In this document: piece by piece, positions 22,061 through 33,812 of the stretch | Layout: each line of letters starts with the position of its first letter | How positions within the stretch are numbered: position 1 is the stretch's first letter | NCBI GenBank assembly: GCA_037179335.1 | Contig: JAKZHN010000038.1 | Location: forward strand, 124,001 to 188,000 | Length of the DNA: 64,000 nucleotides | From: Cyclaneusma minus | Lineage: Eukaryota; Ascomycota; Leotiomycetes; Marthamycetales; Marthamycetaceae | Direction of reading: 5' to 3' | Position numbers and translations under genes: made by a program | Notes under the pieces: model-generated | The model's input: the letters and a program-made list of their open reading frames with translations, nothing else | What the model was told of the DNA's origin: nothing | Database searches by the model: none

Positions 22061-23559
22061 CTAGTTGGCCGGGTCTCCGACGGACGAGAGATGGTCGGTC
22101 TCCGCTTCTTCCCAGGGCAAATCGTCATCGTCGATCTCGGTACAGAGAAACAAATGTCCGTACTCGTCCTCAATTGCTTGATTTCCACCCGGCAACAGTT
22201 TCAACTTTGAATCCAATAGAGGCCTAATGGCGTCTTTGATCTCCTGCCTGGTTTCCTCTTTCCGCGTCCAATTGGAACACTCGTAGACGGTTTGGAAGAA
22301 CCTCTTGATCTCAAGGAGGCTAAATTCCTTGATTTTCGTGAAAAACTGTGCCCGATTGACTGGATGATTGGCAATTCCGCCGAGACGAGGATCGAGACCT
22401 GCACCTGGTACGATACGCGCTATGGCAGCGTCGATTCGGGCACGTAGCCATCCCGACTCAGCCGCAATTTTTGGATCGGTCACGATTGACAACAGAGCCA
22501 AAAGGGTTCGACCGACCTTCTCGCCAAGCTTCGCAGAGTACAGTCGAATCAAAAGATTGATCGCTGGTACATCTGTAGGTGTTTTGTCACCGATGGAGTA
22601 GCGAGCCACACAAAAGACCATTGCCTGCGTGCAAACGAATGTTAGGATACTTGGATCACTTGTAATAGCAAAAGAGTAGTTGAAAATATATAGGATTGCA
22701 TATTAAAGCCGGGTATGAGGACGAACCTCCTTAAAAAGTGGGCCGTGCTTCAGGTTGTATGCTAGCTCAGCATAGAGGTAGCAATCAGATTCATCACCAA
22801 TCCAGATTGTCATGTCAGGCGATCTGGTCATAGCATCGCTGAGGGTCGCGGAGATGCTGGGTGTAGCTTGGTAATAAGAAGCAAGGTCGTACAGATTGTT
22901 GAACTGATCCGAGCTGTCGAGCTTCCAGGGAGTTCCGTTCATGGCACAATGCATTTTCTTGAAAAGGCGAAGCTCCCATTCGATGTCTTCGTGGTCCCAG
23001 TGGACGTATCGGCTGTGATCTTGATCCGACTTGTCCTATTTGAACCCAGAGTTAGCAGGCAAGGACAGATTATAACAGAGAGAGATTATGAGAAATCAGC
23101 TCGAATGCTGAGCAGGTCCTTGGCGTCGTACGGCAGGACGACGGCAAAGACATCAATATAAGGGTTGTCATCACTCCACGTACCTTGTGGACGCGCTCAA
23201 GAAACCAACCACCATCGACATCGTCATCAACGACTGTCGTAAACCAGTAGCGGATAGGTCCCTTGTCATTGGCTTCCTCGGCAGTCTCCACCCAAAGTGG
23301 TCCCTTGAACGAGACGGCAAAGAGCTCAGAGCATCGCGAGTACACGCTCGAGTGTACGTAGAAGGTCTTGTCGAAGACTCGCAACTGAGTGTCAGGTTCC
23401 GGTCCCCTGTAGCGTGCGCGCTTTGCTGGTGGCTGAAAAGAAGCCGGTGTTAGTAAAGTACATCCAAGTATGCTGTGACAAAGCGGCGGAGACAGCAGCT
23501 GGAAGCGCAGAGTCCTAAGCAAATGGGCCAGTAGGAAAACTTACCGCAGAAGACGCCAT
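22061..23559 (-). CDS. BTB/POZ-like domain protein (fungal expanded family)
   Basis: Four exons on the minus strand: 23559-23545 (15 nt, five codons), 23432-23184, 23035-22727 and 22624-22061, separated by introns of 112, 148 and 102 nt, all phase 0; 378 aa. After the basic patch KRARYRGP the region PDTQLRVFDKTFYVHSSVYSRCSELF has the fold pattern of a BTB N-terminus (strand, buried HSS, helix), followed by GPLWVET and GPIRYWFTTVVDDDV, then DIEWELRLFKKMHCAMNG and a helical region LYDLASYYQATPSISATLSDAM typical of fungal BTB-like proteins. Such proteins may bridge Cul3-type ligases or simply bind partners; no partner is shown here. The last exon is helix-rich and ends acidic. A dead tandem copy lies immediately downstream. 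BTB assignment is by pattern, not by a search. Confidence 0.75.
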
Positions 23560-23856
23560 CTTTGAGTCAAGGACTTGTTACTAAGTAACTTGGGGGCGCT
23601 GGCAGGAATAGGTTGAGGGTAACGCTACGCCGTTACAGATCTCAAAGTTATTGGAAGCAGACGAGGAAAGAAAGTCTGGTTGGGTTCGGCTATAAATAAG
23701 AGCTGAAATTCGCCTCACAGGCGCAAGCGCTTAACCCAGCTTAGACGGTGCGTATATCACTGATATCGGTAATTAGCGATGAGCCTGACCCAATTCGGCT
23801 AGCGACTGGCAGCACTTGTTCAGTTGCCCTTGATTTGGTTCGAAAGATATGAATAA

Positions 23857-24050
23857 TCGGGAATCTGCCCAGTGATCGTGAATATCCTCAGTAGTGGGGA
23901 TATCATTATCCTTAATTACTGGGGATGTTCCTAGTCCTCGAGAATATTTTCGATAACTATGAATATGCCAATACCCCTGGATATGCTCAAGGATTACGAA
24001 CGTTCCCAGTAGTTAGGAATATCCCAAGTGGTTAGAAATGTTTAAAGAAT
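23857..24050. repeat. Degenerate ~18-19 bp tandem repeat array A
   Basis: About ten poorly conserved units built on GAATATCC plus AGTAnTT, e.g. GAATATCCTCAGTAGTGGG and GGAATATCCCAAGTGGTTAG. The core GGAATATYCC is palindromic. The same unit family recurs at 37848, 41210, 43845 and 63712. It lies directly next to the hAT-like MITE. Confidence 0.7.
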
Positions 24051-24087
24051 AGAAACGCAAACCAAAGTATCTTACATTCTCTAGGTA

Positions 24088-24412
24088 CAGGGTTGGTAAT
24101 AGGTCGGGTCGAGTCGGGTCACGGGTCTGACCCAACCCAGGGTGGTCGGGGTGGTTGGGTCGAGGGTATGACCCCCCTTTCTTTTTAGCGCCAACCATGG
24201 GTCGGCATTTTTTTGCTAAGGAAATATAACAAAAATTCCAAAAGTTCCAAAAATCCATAGAAAATCCAAGAACATGGCATTCAGGGGTGTCATGTGACTT
24301 GACACATTTGACCCATTTGGGTTGGTAGGTTGGGTCACACCCAAAACCACCCAACCCAACCTCCTTTGACCTCCTTCGACCTACTGGTCAACCCGACCTA
24401 TTGCCAGCCCTG
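24088..24412. mobile_element. hAT-like MITE, 325 bp, with 8-bp target-site duplication
   Basis: The left end begins CAGGGTTGGTAATAGGTCGG and the right end is its near reverse complement (CAGGGCTGGCAATAGGTCGG read from the minus strand), a terminal inverted repeat of about 22 bp with two C/T differences. The CAGGG start is typical of hAT elements. Immediately outside are TCTAGGTA (24080-24087) and TCTGGGTA (24413-24420), an 8-bp target duplication with one transition. Subterminal regions are full of GGGTCGGGT/GGTTGGGT motifs, as expected for hAT transposase binding. No transposase frame is present, so it is non-autonomous. Family identity is by structure only. Confidence 0.85.
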
Positions 24413-24420
24413 TCTGGGTA

Positions 24421-25124
24421 GTTCTAACTATTGCCACACGTCGATTTCAGGAAGGGGGTGCAGAATTTCCTCATCCCACTGTACGTCTATTGAATATCAA
24501 GGAGTCAGTTGTGTTCAAAAATATAGAAGAGGAGATAGGTACCTAAGAACGATCAAAATAGACGTGGAAGATATCTTACAAGACGCCTAAGAACCCGTAT
24601 AACTACTATGTACTGTTCCGTTCAGCTAGAGCGCAGACGGAGGGCGTACCACCGGAGTCCTTGGTTCAACTTCTGGCGCATGTATAGTTATGAGGTTTGC
24701 CTTGTGCCCTACATCACAAACAGAAACGCTTCGACTCCGTGAATGACTCCTGATCAGCTTCCAGACGTAGCACGAGGATGATGGAAACTGGTATGGGAAA
24801 ACTGACCGCACATCAAGCCATCGCAGATGAACATGATCACTGACGTGCCTACCTCATCGTCCAGACGTCCCAAACATACGCATAACTCACAAAAACACAG
24901 AAGTCCTCACGAGAGCAGCGTCCCATGACATAGGGGGAGCGTAGGGAGTGAAAGCATCGCTTCAACTGACCGCTTTAAAGATCGCTCTTAATGACCACTC
25001 TAGTGACTTCGCAGGCCCTAGGTATAGAGAAACATAGGGAGGGGGTAAAGTCATCGCTTCAATTCCTCCAAGTGACCGCTAAAATCAACGCTCTAATGAT
25101 CGCTCAAGAGGTGCAATTTGTAAC
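24421..25124. other. Intergenic region between the MITE and proline oxidase
   Basis: About 700 bp without a supported gene. A ~31-bp stretch around 24455-24485 (GGGGGTGCAGAATT...CATCCCACTGTAC) is similar to 38243-38276, so part of it belongs to a dispersed repeat. The final bases are the 3' region of the minus-strand proline oxidase. Confidence 0.5.
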
Positions 25125-26825
25125 TCAAGCCAGACCAAACATCCCCTTCACCCTCCTCACCAACTCCCTCGCCATCGCATCCCTCCCCTCCCTCGTCCTC
25201 TGCACCGCGTCCTGATTCTCCTGTGCCCTCCTCAGCAAATACTGCATACACTCCCCCGTCGTGCCCCATACAATGTACTTGTAAGCTCTCGGCACATCCA
25301 CCTTTCCCTCCCCCTTCTCCATAATCTCCCTGCCATTGATGCTATCCTGCACCAATTCACAGCTCACCTCATCAGCCATGCCCTGCAGTTGAGCATAAAC
25401 CAATTCCACTCTCTTCTCACCCTTCGCCGCCTGATTATTTCTCAATTCCTGCGCTTTTCGCACGGAATCGATATTGTGCGATGCCAGCACCACGTTCACG
25501 TCCGGAAAATCCTGTGTCTCCTCACCCACCGCGGCTTTCAAAGTAGTACCATATTTGCGCTGCATGAGGCTGGAGATAATTCCATCATAGCAAGCATCAG
25601 TATCTTCTTTTGTGTCATGGATCAGCTCTCGCGGATCACTGCCCAAGTAAGCACCCCTGACGACTTTCACGCCGAGAGTAAAACCGTGCTGGCGGGCAAC
25701 GGCGAGGTGCTTGGCGATGACAGAGGGTGCGGCTTTGAGGTAGGCTTGGTAGGTGCCGTAGACGACTGCTCGGCCGTTGGTGTTGTATTTCTGCTGGTAG
25801 GAAATGGTCCAGGCGTCGATGCCGGCTTGTACGGCGGCTTGCTCGGCGTCGAAGAGGAGGCGGACACCGCGGGAGGCAGCGAGGTCGCAGATTTCGGTGA
25901 TTGCGGAGGCGAGGAGGGGGGTGGGCGGGTGGTTGTGGGAGAGGTCGAAGAGGCATTGTGCTCCAGCGCCGGAGAATCTGTTCTGTTGTTAGTCATATGT
26001 TCAGGGGCTTTCCCGCAAATTGCTTGTGTGTGAGAAATCATGTGCGGCGGAATAGCAACGTCGGAGGCGTTTGCTCGGAGCAGGGAAAACCGGGAAAGCA
26101 ACTTACTTGAGCGCCACGAAATCACCGGGCTCAGCCAGCTTCACAGTCTCAATCGTGCCCTCCTTCCACGGCAAAATTTCGCTCTTCAAGCTCTCCTCCT
26201 TCAAAGTCTGATCCTTCTCGGAACAATCCTTCAAATCATTCTGAGCACTCTTGTCCATCACAACCTCCTTTGCATAGCTGAAGATCACGCCCTCGTAGCC
26301 CAGATCCTTAATCCCCTTCACCGTTCTCTTAATTTCCTTCTGGTTCTCCCCTGCGCAGAACTGGGCGTAGAAGGTTTTCTTCATCAGATATTTGAGAGCC
26401 GGATTACGGTCCGGGTTGAGGAAGCGGTTTTGTGTGTGGGCGAGGTAGGTCATGGCGGCGAGGGAGGGGCGGAGGAGGAGTGGTGAGGATGAGACGGTTG
26501 TGACCATCAGGGAGCGCAGGACGGATCCTACGGGTAGGATGGAGAGAGGAGGGAGTTTTGAGGAGGCCATCTTGGAGAGAGTTGAGGAGGTTATGGAAGG
26601 CATGTCGGCGTCGGATACGGAGTGTTGGGCGGAGATGTGGGTTTGGCGGCGGGGAGTTGATCTGGAGGATACGCCTCTGCGTGTCTTGGGAGATTTTCTA
26701 GGGGAGGTTGTGTTTGAGGTTCGAGGTCTGCATGCTGTTGGACTGGCAGTGTATAAATATAATACGTTGATTAGGTGCTGGCTATCCGGCGGCGCCGCGC
26801 CTGCTCGTGAATGTAGTCCCTTCAT
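25125..26825 (-). CDS. PUT1: Proline dehydrogenase (proline oxidase), mitochondrial
   Basis: Oxidises L-proline to pyrroline-5-carboxylate with FAD, feeding electrons to the respiratory chain; inner-membrane mitochondrial enzyme of proline catabolism. Exon 1 ends at 26107 and exon 2 runs 25977-25125, with a 129-nt intron (GTAAGT donor, AACAG acceptor, phase 2) that reconstitutes LKFSGAGAQC. Family motifs appear in order: FYAQFCAG, LLFDAEQ, YNTNGRAVVYGTYQAYLK, VKVVRGAYLGSDPR, VVLASHN and AQLQGM, all in the beta/alpha barrel. The start is uncertain: ATG 26825 is the most upstream in frame, but an internal ATG at 26603 is possible, and a TATTTATA-like sequence near 26755 lies between them. The Arg/Ser-rich segment RRGVSSRSTPRRQ looks like a mitochondrial presequence and favours the longer form or a missed upstream exon. 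Confidence 0.9.
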
Positions 26826-27951
26826 TGTCGTGGAAGTAACGAGCAAGTTGAGGCGGAAGGTTGATTCACAGCGAAGGTTCGGATGGTTCAGGGTGAAGTC
26901 AGATTCACAGTTGTGTCTGAGTATGAGCAGCGAGAGCAGCTGGACAAAGGGAAAGGCCTATATACAGGAATCTCACGGCTCCGATAGCGGTGGCCCATTG
27001 CTTATGATCCAGAGGGTTGGCACGGTTTTATGGTAGCCCTGTCGTAAGATTTGCTATATCACTTGAGGGACTTCGTTTGCTATGTGGGGTTAGTACTAGT
27101 ACTGGGTCTTATCGTTGCCGATAATAGCCGTCAAGATGGTGGCGGTCACTAGGCTATCCCTGACATTCAATTCTTTGACGACGTTCGAGGCGTGAGGCTT
27201 GGAGGCCTTTATCTAAATGAGCCAAGGTGCACTCGAAATTGTTTGGCTTCTGCGGGGGAAAGTTGCTTGCTTCGTGACAACATGAAGTATTACTGTGTAG
27301 TTGTTTTCGTATTACTGTGTACATGTAGTTGTTTTCGTAGTCGGAAATTTCCATCATATTTCATCACCGGCGCCATGTTGTGATCGAAGGCATTGGCCAA
27401 TCCCAGGGTCCAGGTTGGCGATTATTGGACTCGGCATTTGATGCTGCCGCCGTGGCATCGGTTCCCCGGGACCCCGCAAAGGAGTGCCAGGCTAAATTGT
27501 TGCTGAGCCGAAGGAGGGTCTGGGCGGCGGCCCATGATGGAGCACGATGGCTGTGCTCTCATCGAAATCGAAATCCAAGAAGCTGCGAGAATCGGAGCGC
27601 AGCCATTTGAGCCGCAGCGCCAGGCGGGTAACATGTGAAGTCCGTCTGCCAACCACCAGACGCAACCACGACCAAACCGGGAAATCCGCACTTCGTATGC
27701 TGCATGTGGGCGTCTGCGCGAACCCTGGCGGCAGCATGGTACATGCGACTCAGGAGCCAATCTGCGCCCTCAATTGACTATCTATCAGTACCTGTTGCTA
27801 ATGTCAATAAACCGACAGCCCGGCCATCGACATCATTGGCTGACGCATACCTTGGCTGCAGCCGACGAACAGCATAATCCGACTGCATGCGTATAGACCG
27901 ACTTTATGACACGACTTTTCAACGCTTCAACGTATTGATGCCATCAGCACT
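26826..27951. other. Intergenic region upstream of proline oxidase
   Basis: 1.1 kb without a supported gene. A roughly 30-bp unit containing GTATTACTGTGTA and GTAGTTGTTTTC is duplicated in tandem at about 27287-27340. No convincing frames. Confidence 0.5.
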
Positions 27952-28684
27952 TCAAACCGGTGCTGCTTGACTCTGCTCTCCCGAGTCCTTGCCCCGCGCC
28001 TTGCGGAGCACAAATTCCATGTATCCGGGCCTTCGGCCTCTCATCACTCCCACGGCATCCTGTGCCAACCCAAAGGCAAGACCGACAGCCAGCGCTGTCT
28101 TGGCCGTTCGAGCTGCTGTTGTGATAGGGAATCGATCTGCAACATGTCAGCAATTGCCTTCCCCTCCACCAAGTGAGAAGAAAAGCATAGAAAAGGAATG
28201 CATAGAACATACTCCACAAACTGAAAGCCCCCGCAACCGTTGAACTCGCGACCACGGTGTTCAGAAAATCCTGCGTCCCCCTGATCTCATCCCACAAATC
28301 CTCGACATAGAAGAAGCCCAGCGTCCAAAAGCTGATCTTCAGCCCCATCTTGAAGCCCTCCTTCAGCCCCCCCAGCGCCGTGTTGTAGTTCTTACTCTTG
28401 TGGTATAGGTACCATCCGTGGGTAGTCGTCGGCAGGCGATGTGCATTCTCTGCTCTGAACCGGAACGCTGCCATCTGGCTGCCGTGGCCGACTCCCAAGC
28501 TCATGCCGGCAATAAAGGAGACGACTCCAGCGAGAGGGAGACGCAGGGCGTAGGGGAGGGAGAGGCGTGATTCTGAGCGGACATGGGCGAAATGGGCAGC
28601 GCGTTGCTCGGCGCGAAGGCGGTTCAGCTCCAACTTGCGCTCATCCTCCTCATCTTGTCCGCCGTGCTTCGGAGTGCGAGCCAT
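27952..28684 (-). CDS. Small membrane protein, possibly Tim17/Tim22/Tim23-like
   Basis: Exons 28684-28213 and 28136-27952 with a 76-nt intron (A|GTATGT donor, TTGCAG acceptor, phase 1), 218 aa. After a charged N-terminus (QDEEDERKLELNRLRAEQRAAHFAHVRSE) the protein has four hydrophobic, glycine/alanine-rich stretches: LRLPLAGVVSFIAGMSLGVGHG, GLKISFWTLGFFYVEDLW, VVASSTVAGAFSLWNRFP and TALAVGLAFGLAQDAVG. Four glycine-rich helices with this spacing recall Tim17/22/23 and TIMMDC1 proteins of the mitochondrial inner membrane, but I see no diagnostic motif, so this is a suggestion. Met 28684 is chosen because upstream codons to 28798 include no ATG start. Skipping the intron replaces the last helix by a Cys/Ser-rich tail, which argues that splicing is real. 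Confidence 0.75.
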
Positions 28685-29119
28685 GGTTGGAGTTTCGGGG
28701 CGTGTGTAACTGTTGGCTGCTGGATCATCGCGAGGCTGGAAGCTGAAGTTTTGGTCCGTCAATCTTGTGTGACTGCAAATCAGGTGATAGCGTGACAAAG
28801 ACGAGGCTGCAGGATCGCGACGGAATTATTGAGTGCACATTAGGCAGCCTCAACTCGCTTGTCTTTCATCCCCCACTGTCATTCCCTCGACACTCTACGG
28901 CAACGAAGAAACTTGAGCTGATAAAATATAGTCAGGGCTGTCTGAACACTTCACAGTCCTTGCGCTATAAATATCGCACATCTCGGATCTCACTGGATTC
29001 TCTTTCCATTCACACAACACCGGCCGAAAGCCCCGCCACCAGCGTTCACGATTCTTTCCGTCGCAAGACTGCTCCCGCGACAAACAATTAATTCCTTGAA
29101 CCTAATTTTCGCCGTCAAG

Positions 29120-29487
29120 ATGGTACGACCTTCCCTGCTGCCCCTGTCCGCATCTGCCAAAACACAACTAACCTGTCCACCAGCCTTGCGACAATGAAGG
29201 CACCGCCACAAACTGGACCCTCCGCTTCAAACATGGCAAAATCACCATCCTCCTCTACACCGAGCCCCTCACCCCCATGTCCGTCCTCCTCGACGAGCTC
29301 ATCGACACCCTCAACGAAACCTACCCCGCCGGCCTCCCACGCCCCGGCTTCAACGCACTAGGCGACCCCGCATCCTTCATCCCCGTCCCCTCATCCGACA
29401 AAGATATCATACTCGGCGTCATGAACGACAAGGAGGACTGGGAAAAGGGCTGGAGTTACTTGGTCAGGTCGTGGAATACTGATGATT

Positions 29488-29530
<43 letters not shown>

Positions 29531-29804
29531 GCTTGATGGAGAGACGGGCAAGAAGCGCGGAAGGGGAAGGCCGAGTAGGAAGGAGAAGGAGGATATCAGG
29601 GATACGCCGAGAGGTCTGGGATTGAAGGACGGTGATGCTTTGGCCTTCAAGTTCAAGGAGAGCAATGATGTGAAGAGCGAGGCGGAGGGCGAGGATGATA
29701 TGGACGTTGATGAAGAGGCGGTGTTTGATGTCGAGTGGAGTGTTTATGATGAGGAGAAGGAGGAGGAGAGGGAGGAGAGCGTCCTGCCCAGTGTTGAGGT
29801 TTGA
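29120..29804 (+). CDS. Conserved-looking acidic hypothetical protein with GAT repeat
   Basis: Exon 1 at 29120-29122 is the ATG alone, followed by a 61-nt intron (GTACGA donor, ACTAAC branch, CACCAG acceptor) and exon 2 at 29184-29804; 207 aa. The first ~90 residues (NWTLRFKHGKITILLYTEPLTPMSVLLDELIDTLNETYP) look like a compact ubiquitin-like or RNA-polymerase-associated fold, ending in PVPSSDKDIILGV. Residues ~72-85 are a pure Asp run from an ATG/GAT microsatellite (29482-29530), followed by a basic GKKRGRGRPSRK patch (AT-hook-like, GRGRP) and an acidic end (DMDVDEEAVFDVEW). I do not recognise the family. Alternative: translation from ATG 29277, which would lose the first conserved strand. Confidence 0.7.
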
Positions 29805-31688
29805 GTCGGTGGTTGGGGTTAGGGAAGAAGCTGGGACCATGGCGTACATGGATTGGACATGCAGGGCGTTGAGGCGTTGTATTGGGGGGCTGCATTGCAT
29901 ATACCTCAATTTGAGGGATGACTGGACGTGGGCTCTTTGATCTTCTGCATGGACGTAGCCTACCAGTGGAGCTACGGAGTGGGATTTGCAGACAGCTTCT
30001 GCCATCAGAATCCAACCATGATGACCTCCCTGACTCCCTCTCTGAACATATGTGGCACAACCTTGCAGTTAAGTCATCCGCTTCATCTCAGTCTTGCAAC
30101 AAGACTGACCTCGGGCTCCTGTCAATTGAGTCCATTTGATTACGTCCTTCCTATCCACTTGACTATCTAATTTCCTTGCGCCGTCGTGAGATGGGAATGC
30201 TAGCAGGCTTTTAGAATAACATTCAAGTGAAAGGAGCTGGCTAAGTTGAGTCCCTTCTCTCATCCGGACCAGTAGGCTGTATCGCAGATTTGTCACAATG
30301 GAGGAAACTGGGGATCAAGTACTCTGGTACGCAAATTACCTTCCTGTCTACGTACTTGTCAACACCACCCCTTTTTCTCACAGTTTCTATGTCTAGATCT
30401 TTTGGGCTTGGTTTTCCAATGATTGTACCAAGACATAGCCAGTGAGACGCGATATTGGTGTCTCGTAGCAAATATCGTCGGGATTGATCAAAACACTTAT
30501 GAAAGGATATCCGGACGTCCCGCTTTTCTACCAGATAAGGATATTGTATCTCCAAAATTTCACGAAAATCTTTGTATTTTTTTTGTTCTCGGAGCTAGCT
30601 AATCTGACAAACCGGAGGCCTTCGACCACCAAAGCCCGGACTACAAAGCGAGCTCGGAGCATCATCCCACGTCGGACAAACCGTGTCTTCCACAGCTTCG
30701 GTCCTGGAGAAGCTCGTTATTTTGCGGCATTTGGGTCTCCAAATGAATACTCAAGTTCAACGAGTGCTTGCTGGCCGAACGGTCGAAGATCCCTCCATGA
30801 CAGCAGCAGATTTCGCGCGCTACAACACTCGAGCAGAGACAGTAACATAGTTTGAGAAAGTCCACGGAAGCTCGCTCCAGCTAGTTGACCGCTTGACCAA
30901 AGGAGAGGAAGACAAAATGCAGAGTCAATAAACTCACCTCTCTTGTCCCTTTTCACATGAAGTCCGGCAACTCTCTTCTGTTCCCTCGATAACTTCTTGC
31001 GCCACTCCTCATTCGAATCATCAAGCTCGGAAGCCAACTTCATTGCGGCCTTCAGACACTTTTCATGGCAATGTACTAGGAACGATTTCAATGGCTCATT
31101 CTAAAAACAAAGAATAACCCAAACCCGAAAATCAACTAGGAATAAGTGTGGTATAGTAATAAGATTTCCAGAAGCTACTCTGTAAACACAAGGCTTTTAA
31201 TATCCCCGTGGATCACCATCACAGTCTGAGAATTCTTGACAATCATGAAGTTTGTAGTTTATAACAAATGCAAAAGTACAGGTACTTCAAAGTCTCGACC
31301 TCAATGACTGGACTTTGGATATGTGGTCAGGATGGTGTGACCAGAATGTGGCACTAAAACGGTCAACCCCACAAGGGACCTGCATGGCCACATGCAACAT
31401 TGAAGGTCACACGAAAATAGCACTAGCGGCTGAACATACCCTTGTGGCCGGGACGCGCTAGTCGCAAATGTCGGGCTCCGGGTAAGAGCAGGGGCGGCTG
31501 TCAACTCTCGGACACCTCAGCCCTGGAATGGAGAGGTGACAAAAAGCTGGGACGGCTGCAGAGGTGGACTTGTCGCTGTCGCTCTCCGATTTCTTGTTGA
31601 CTTCTTCTTGCATTCTCACCCTCAACTGCCCTTGGCCATTCCTGTCCTGCCATTCCTTGATCACTCCCAGCCTTTCACCGTCGCGACA
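29805..31688. other. Intergenic region with one exon-like relic
   Basis: 1.9 kb between the acidic protein and mevalonate kinase. Apart from the minus-strand exon-like block at 30717-31100, listed separately, I see no supported gene. The last ~150 bases are pyrimidine-rich and probably the ERG12 promoter and leader. Confidence 0.5.
30717..31100 (-). pseudogene. Possible gene fragment with two exon-like blocks
   Basis: A TTCTTTGTTTTTAG acceptor is followed by an open block 31100-30938 encoding PLKSFLVHCHEKCLKAAMKL and EEWRKKLSREQKRVAGLHVK, ending in a good GTGAGT donor. Joining in phase to a GTTGTAG acceptor at 30819 gives a short end (NLLLSWRDLRPFGQQALVEL...) and a stop at 30717. No upstream start exon is apparent, so this may be a fragment, a relic, or chance. 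I do not recognise the protein. Confidence 0.25.
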
Positions 31689-33216
31689 ATGGCTCCATCC
31701 ACCACTATCGACGAAGAAGGATTGCGCGACGAGATACAGCGCATCCAGATCATTGGTAAGGGAACCGCCATGAAGGGCGCCATTCGCGGCCAGCTGGATC
31801 GGAAACCCTCGACTCCAATGATGCCCGCTTTCATGGTGTCTGCTCCGGGCAAAGTCATTGTGTTCGGTGAACATGCTGTTGTCCACGGCAAGGTGCGTCG
31901 TATCCATTGTCAATTGCTCAACTGAAACTGACCCTCTCAAGGCTGCCATTGCCGCCACCATCTCCATGAGATCCTACCTCCTCGTCACCGCCCTCTCAAA
32001 ATCGAAGCGCACCATCACCCTTCGCTTTCCCGACATCAAGCTCGAACATACCTGGCACATCGACCAACTACCCTGGGCCATCTTCTCCCACCCCTCCAAG
32101 AAGAAGTATTACTATGACCTCGTTACATCCCTCGATCCCGACCTCGTCGCTGCCATGAAACCTCACCTCGCAAACGTCTCCACCCATCTTCCCGAAGACA
32201 AACAAAAGATTCACCAAGCCGCAGCCTCGTGTTTCCTCTACATCTTCCTCTCCCTGGGCACACAATCCTTCCCCGGTTGCGATTACACCTTGCGATCGAC
32301 TATACCAATTGGCGGTGGTCTTGGAAGTAGTGCAAGCATTGCAGTCTGCATAGCTACTGCGCTTCTGCTACAGCTTCGCACACTGTCCGGCCCACATCCG
32401 GATCAGCCGGCTCAAGAAGCGCGGTTACAAGTGGAGCGAATTACACGATGGTCGTTTGTGGGAGAAATGTGTATACATGGCAACCCTTCTGGGGTTGATA
32501 ATACTGTGGCCTCACAAGGCAAGGCTGTTGTTTTCCAACGACCTGACTACGGCCAACCACCGATTGTCAAGCCGCTTTGGGATTTCCCTGAGCTACCTTT
32601 ACTTCTGATTGACACACACTGCAGCAGATCCACATTAGTAGAAGTTGCGAAAGTGGGGGCTTTAAAAGAAGCTCATCCGCAAATTGTCGAGGGTTTCTTG
32701 TCGACAGTCGACGATATAACCAAAAGTGCCGAGAAGACATTCGCAGACGAAAGCTTCGATGCTGAAAAGGAAGAAAGCTTGGAGAAAATTGGTCAGCTAA
32801 TGCGTATGAATCACGGAGTGTTGATGGCTATGGGAGTGTCGCATCCACGACTGGAACGAATACGGGAGCTTGTGGATTACGAGGGCATTGGGTGGTCGAA
32901 GCTCACGGGCGCGGGTAATGGAGGGTGTTCCATAACCCTCCTGAAGCCGGGCGTTCCTGAGGAGAAGCTGCAGAAACTGCAGCAGCAACTCAAGGACGAG
33001 GGCTACTCGCAGTTCCGGACTACGCTGGGAGGCGATGGTGTCGGTGTGCTTTGGCCTGCTGTGTTGAAGAATGGTACGGACGAACCTGGTGGAGAACAGA
33101 TCGATGAGGAAAAGTTCCTGAACGCAGCGGACAACGAAGCGTTGGAGAAGCTCGTTGGTGTGAGTGCTGAGAGTGGAGAAGGAGAGGGATGGAAGTTCTG
33201 GAGGGTGGAGTCTTAA
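31689..33216 (+). CDS. ERG12: Mevalonate kinase
   Basis: Phosphorylates mevalonate to 5-phosphomevalonate with ATP, in the pathway to farnesyl diphosphate, sterols and prenyl groups; cytosolic GHMP kinase. Exons 31689-31892 and 31942-33216, with a 49-nt intron (GTGCGT donor, CTCAAG acceptor, phase 0); 492 aa. Motifs: substrate/active-site start VSAPGKVIVFGEHAVVHGK, the GHMP ATP loop PIGGGLGSSASIAV, the conserved NPSGVDNTV segment after the catalytic helix, and the C-terminal GAGNGGCSITLL motif. The N-terminal ~50 residues and an inserted acidic C-terminus (DEPGGEQIDEEKF) are fungal variations. Neighbouring RAM2 uses products of this pathway. Confidence 0.97.
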
Positions 33217-33812
33217 TGTGCTGGAGAATGATTGACCTTTTGTATTCTGGCCTTTTGGACCCAGTCCCATGAGAAGTGTATAATTAGGAGCTGATCTCGT
33301 CACTTGATTGAGACTCGCCAGGTTGCTAACTTGTCAGAGTACTAATTCGTCACCTGTTATTTGCTAATAGCGAAGGCATCCGTGTGGCGGAAGGTGGACC
33401 AAAAGTATATTACTGGATAATTATAATTGTTTCTAGCCTTCTTTCACTCAATAACCCACTTCTGACTTCACCTGGCATCAGTGGCTTTACATGCAGCATG
33501 CTGAAGACTCCAATTGTCTTGGTGACACAGCTGGAGCTTCACAATGCGACCCAAGCGAGCGGAGACGATCCTAACATTAGAAGTAAAACATTTCGGCGAA
33601 ACATGTTACACAATTAACGATAGACAGACATCAGAGAACATTCTCCATATTTCTCAAATTCGTCCTTTCATTTCACAGGTGTCGAAAGCGGTAGTCTGCA
33701 CAACGAGCACAATATCAAGCTTCGTATTGTTCCTCTCTGTACGCGAGGCTGGCACGCATTCCGCGTCCTCCTTCCACCCCACCATACAAAGACGTCGATG
33801 TAGAAAACCACC
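33217..33812. other. Intergenic region, ERG12 3' end to RAM2 promoter
   Basis: 596 bases, nothing beyond expected 3' UTR and promoter sequence. No gene or repeat recognised. Confidence 0.6.

Noticed and set aside
23857..24050. Array of short repeats considered as CRISPR
   Set aside because: Eukaryotic genome, units degenerate and contiguous without unique spacers, no cas genes.
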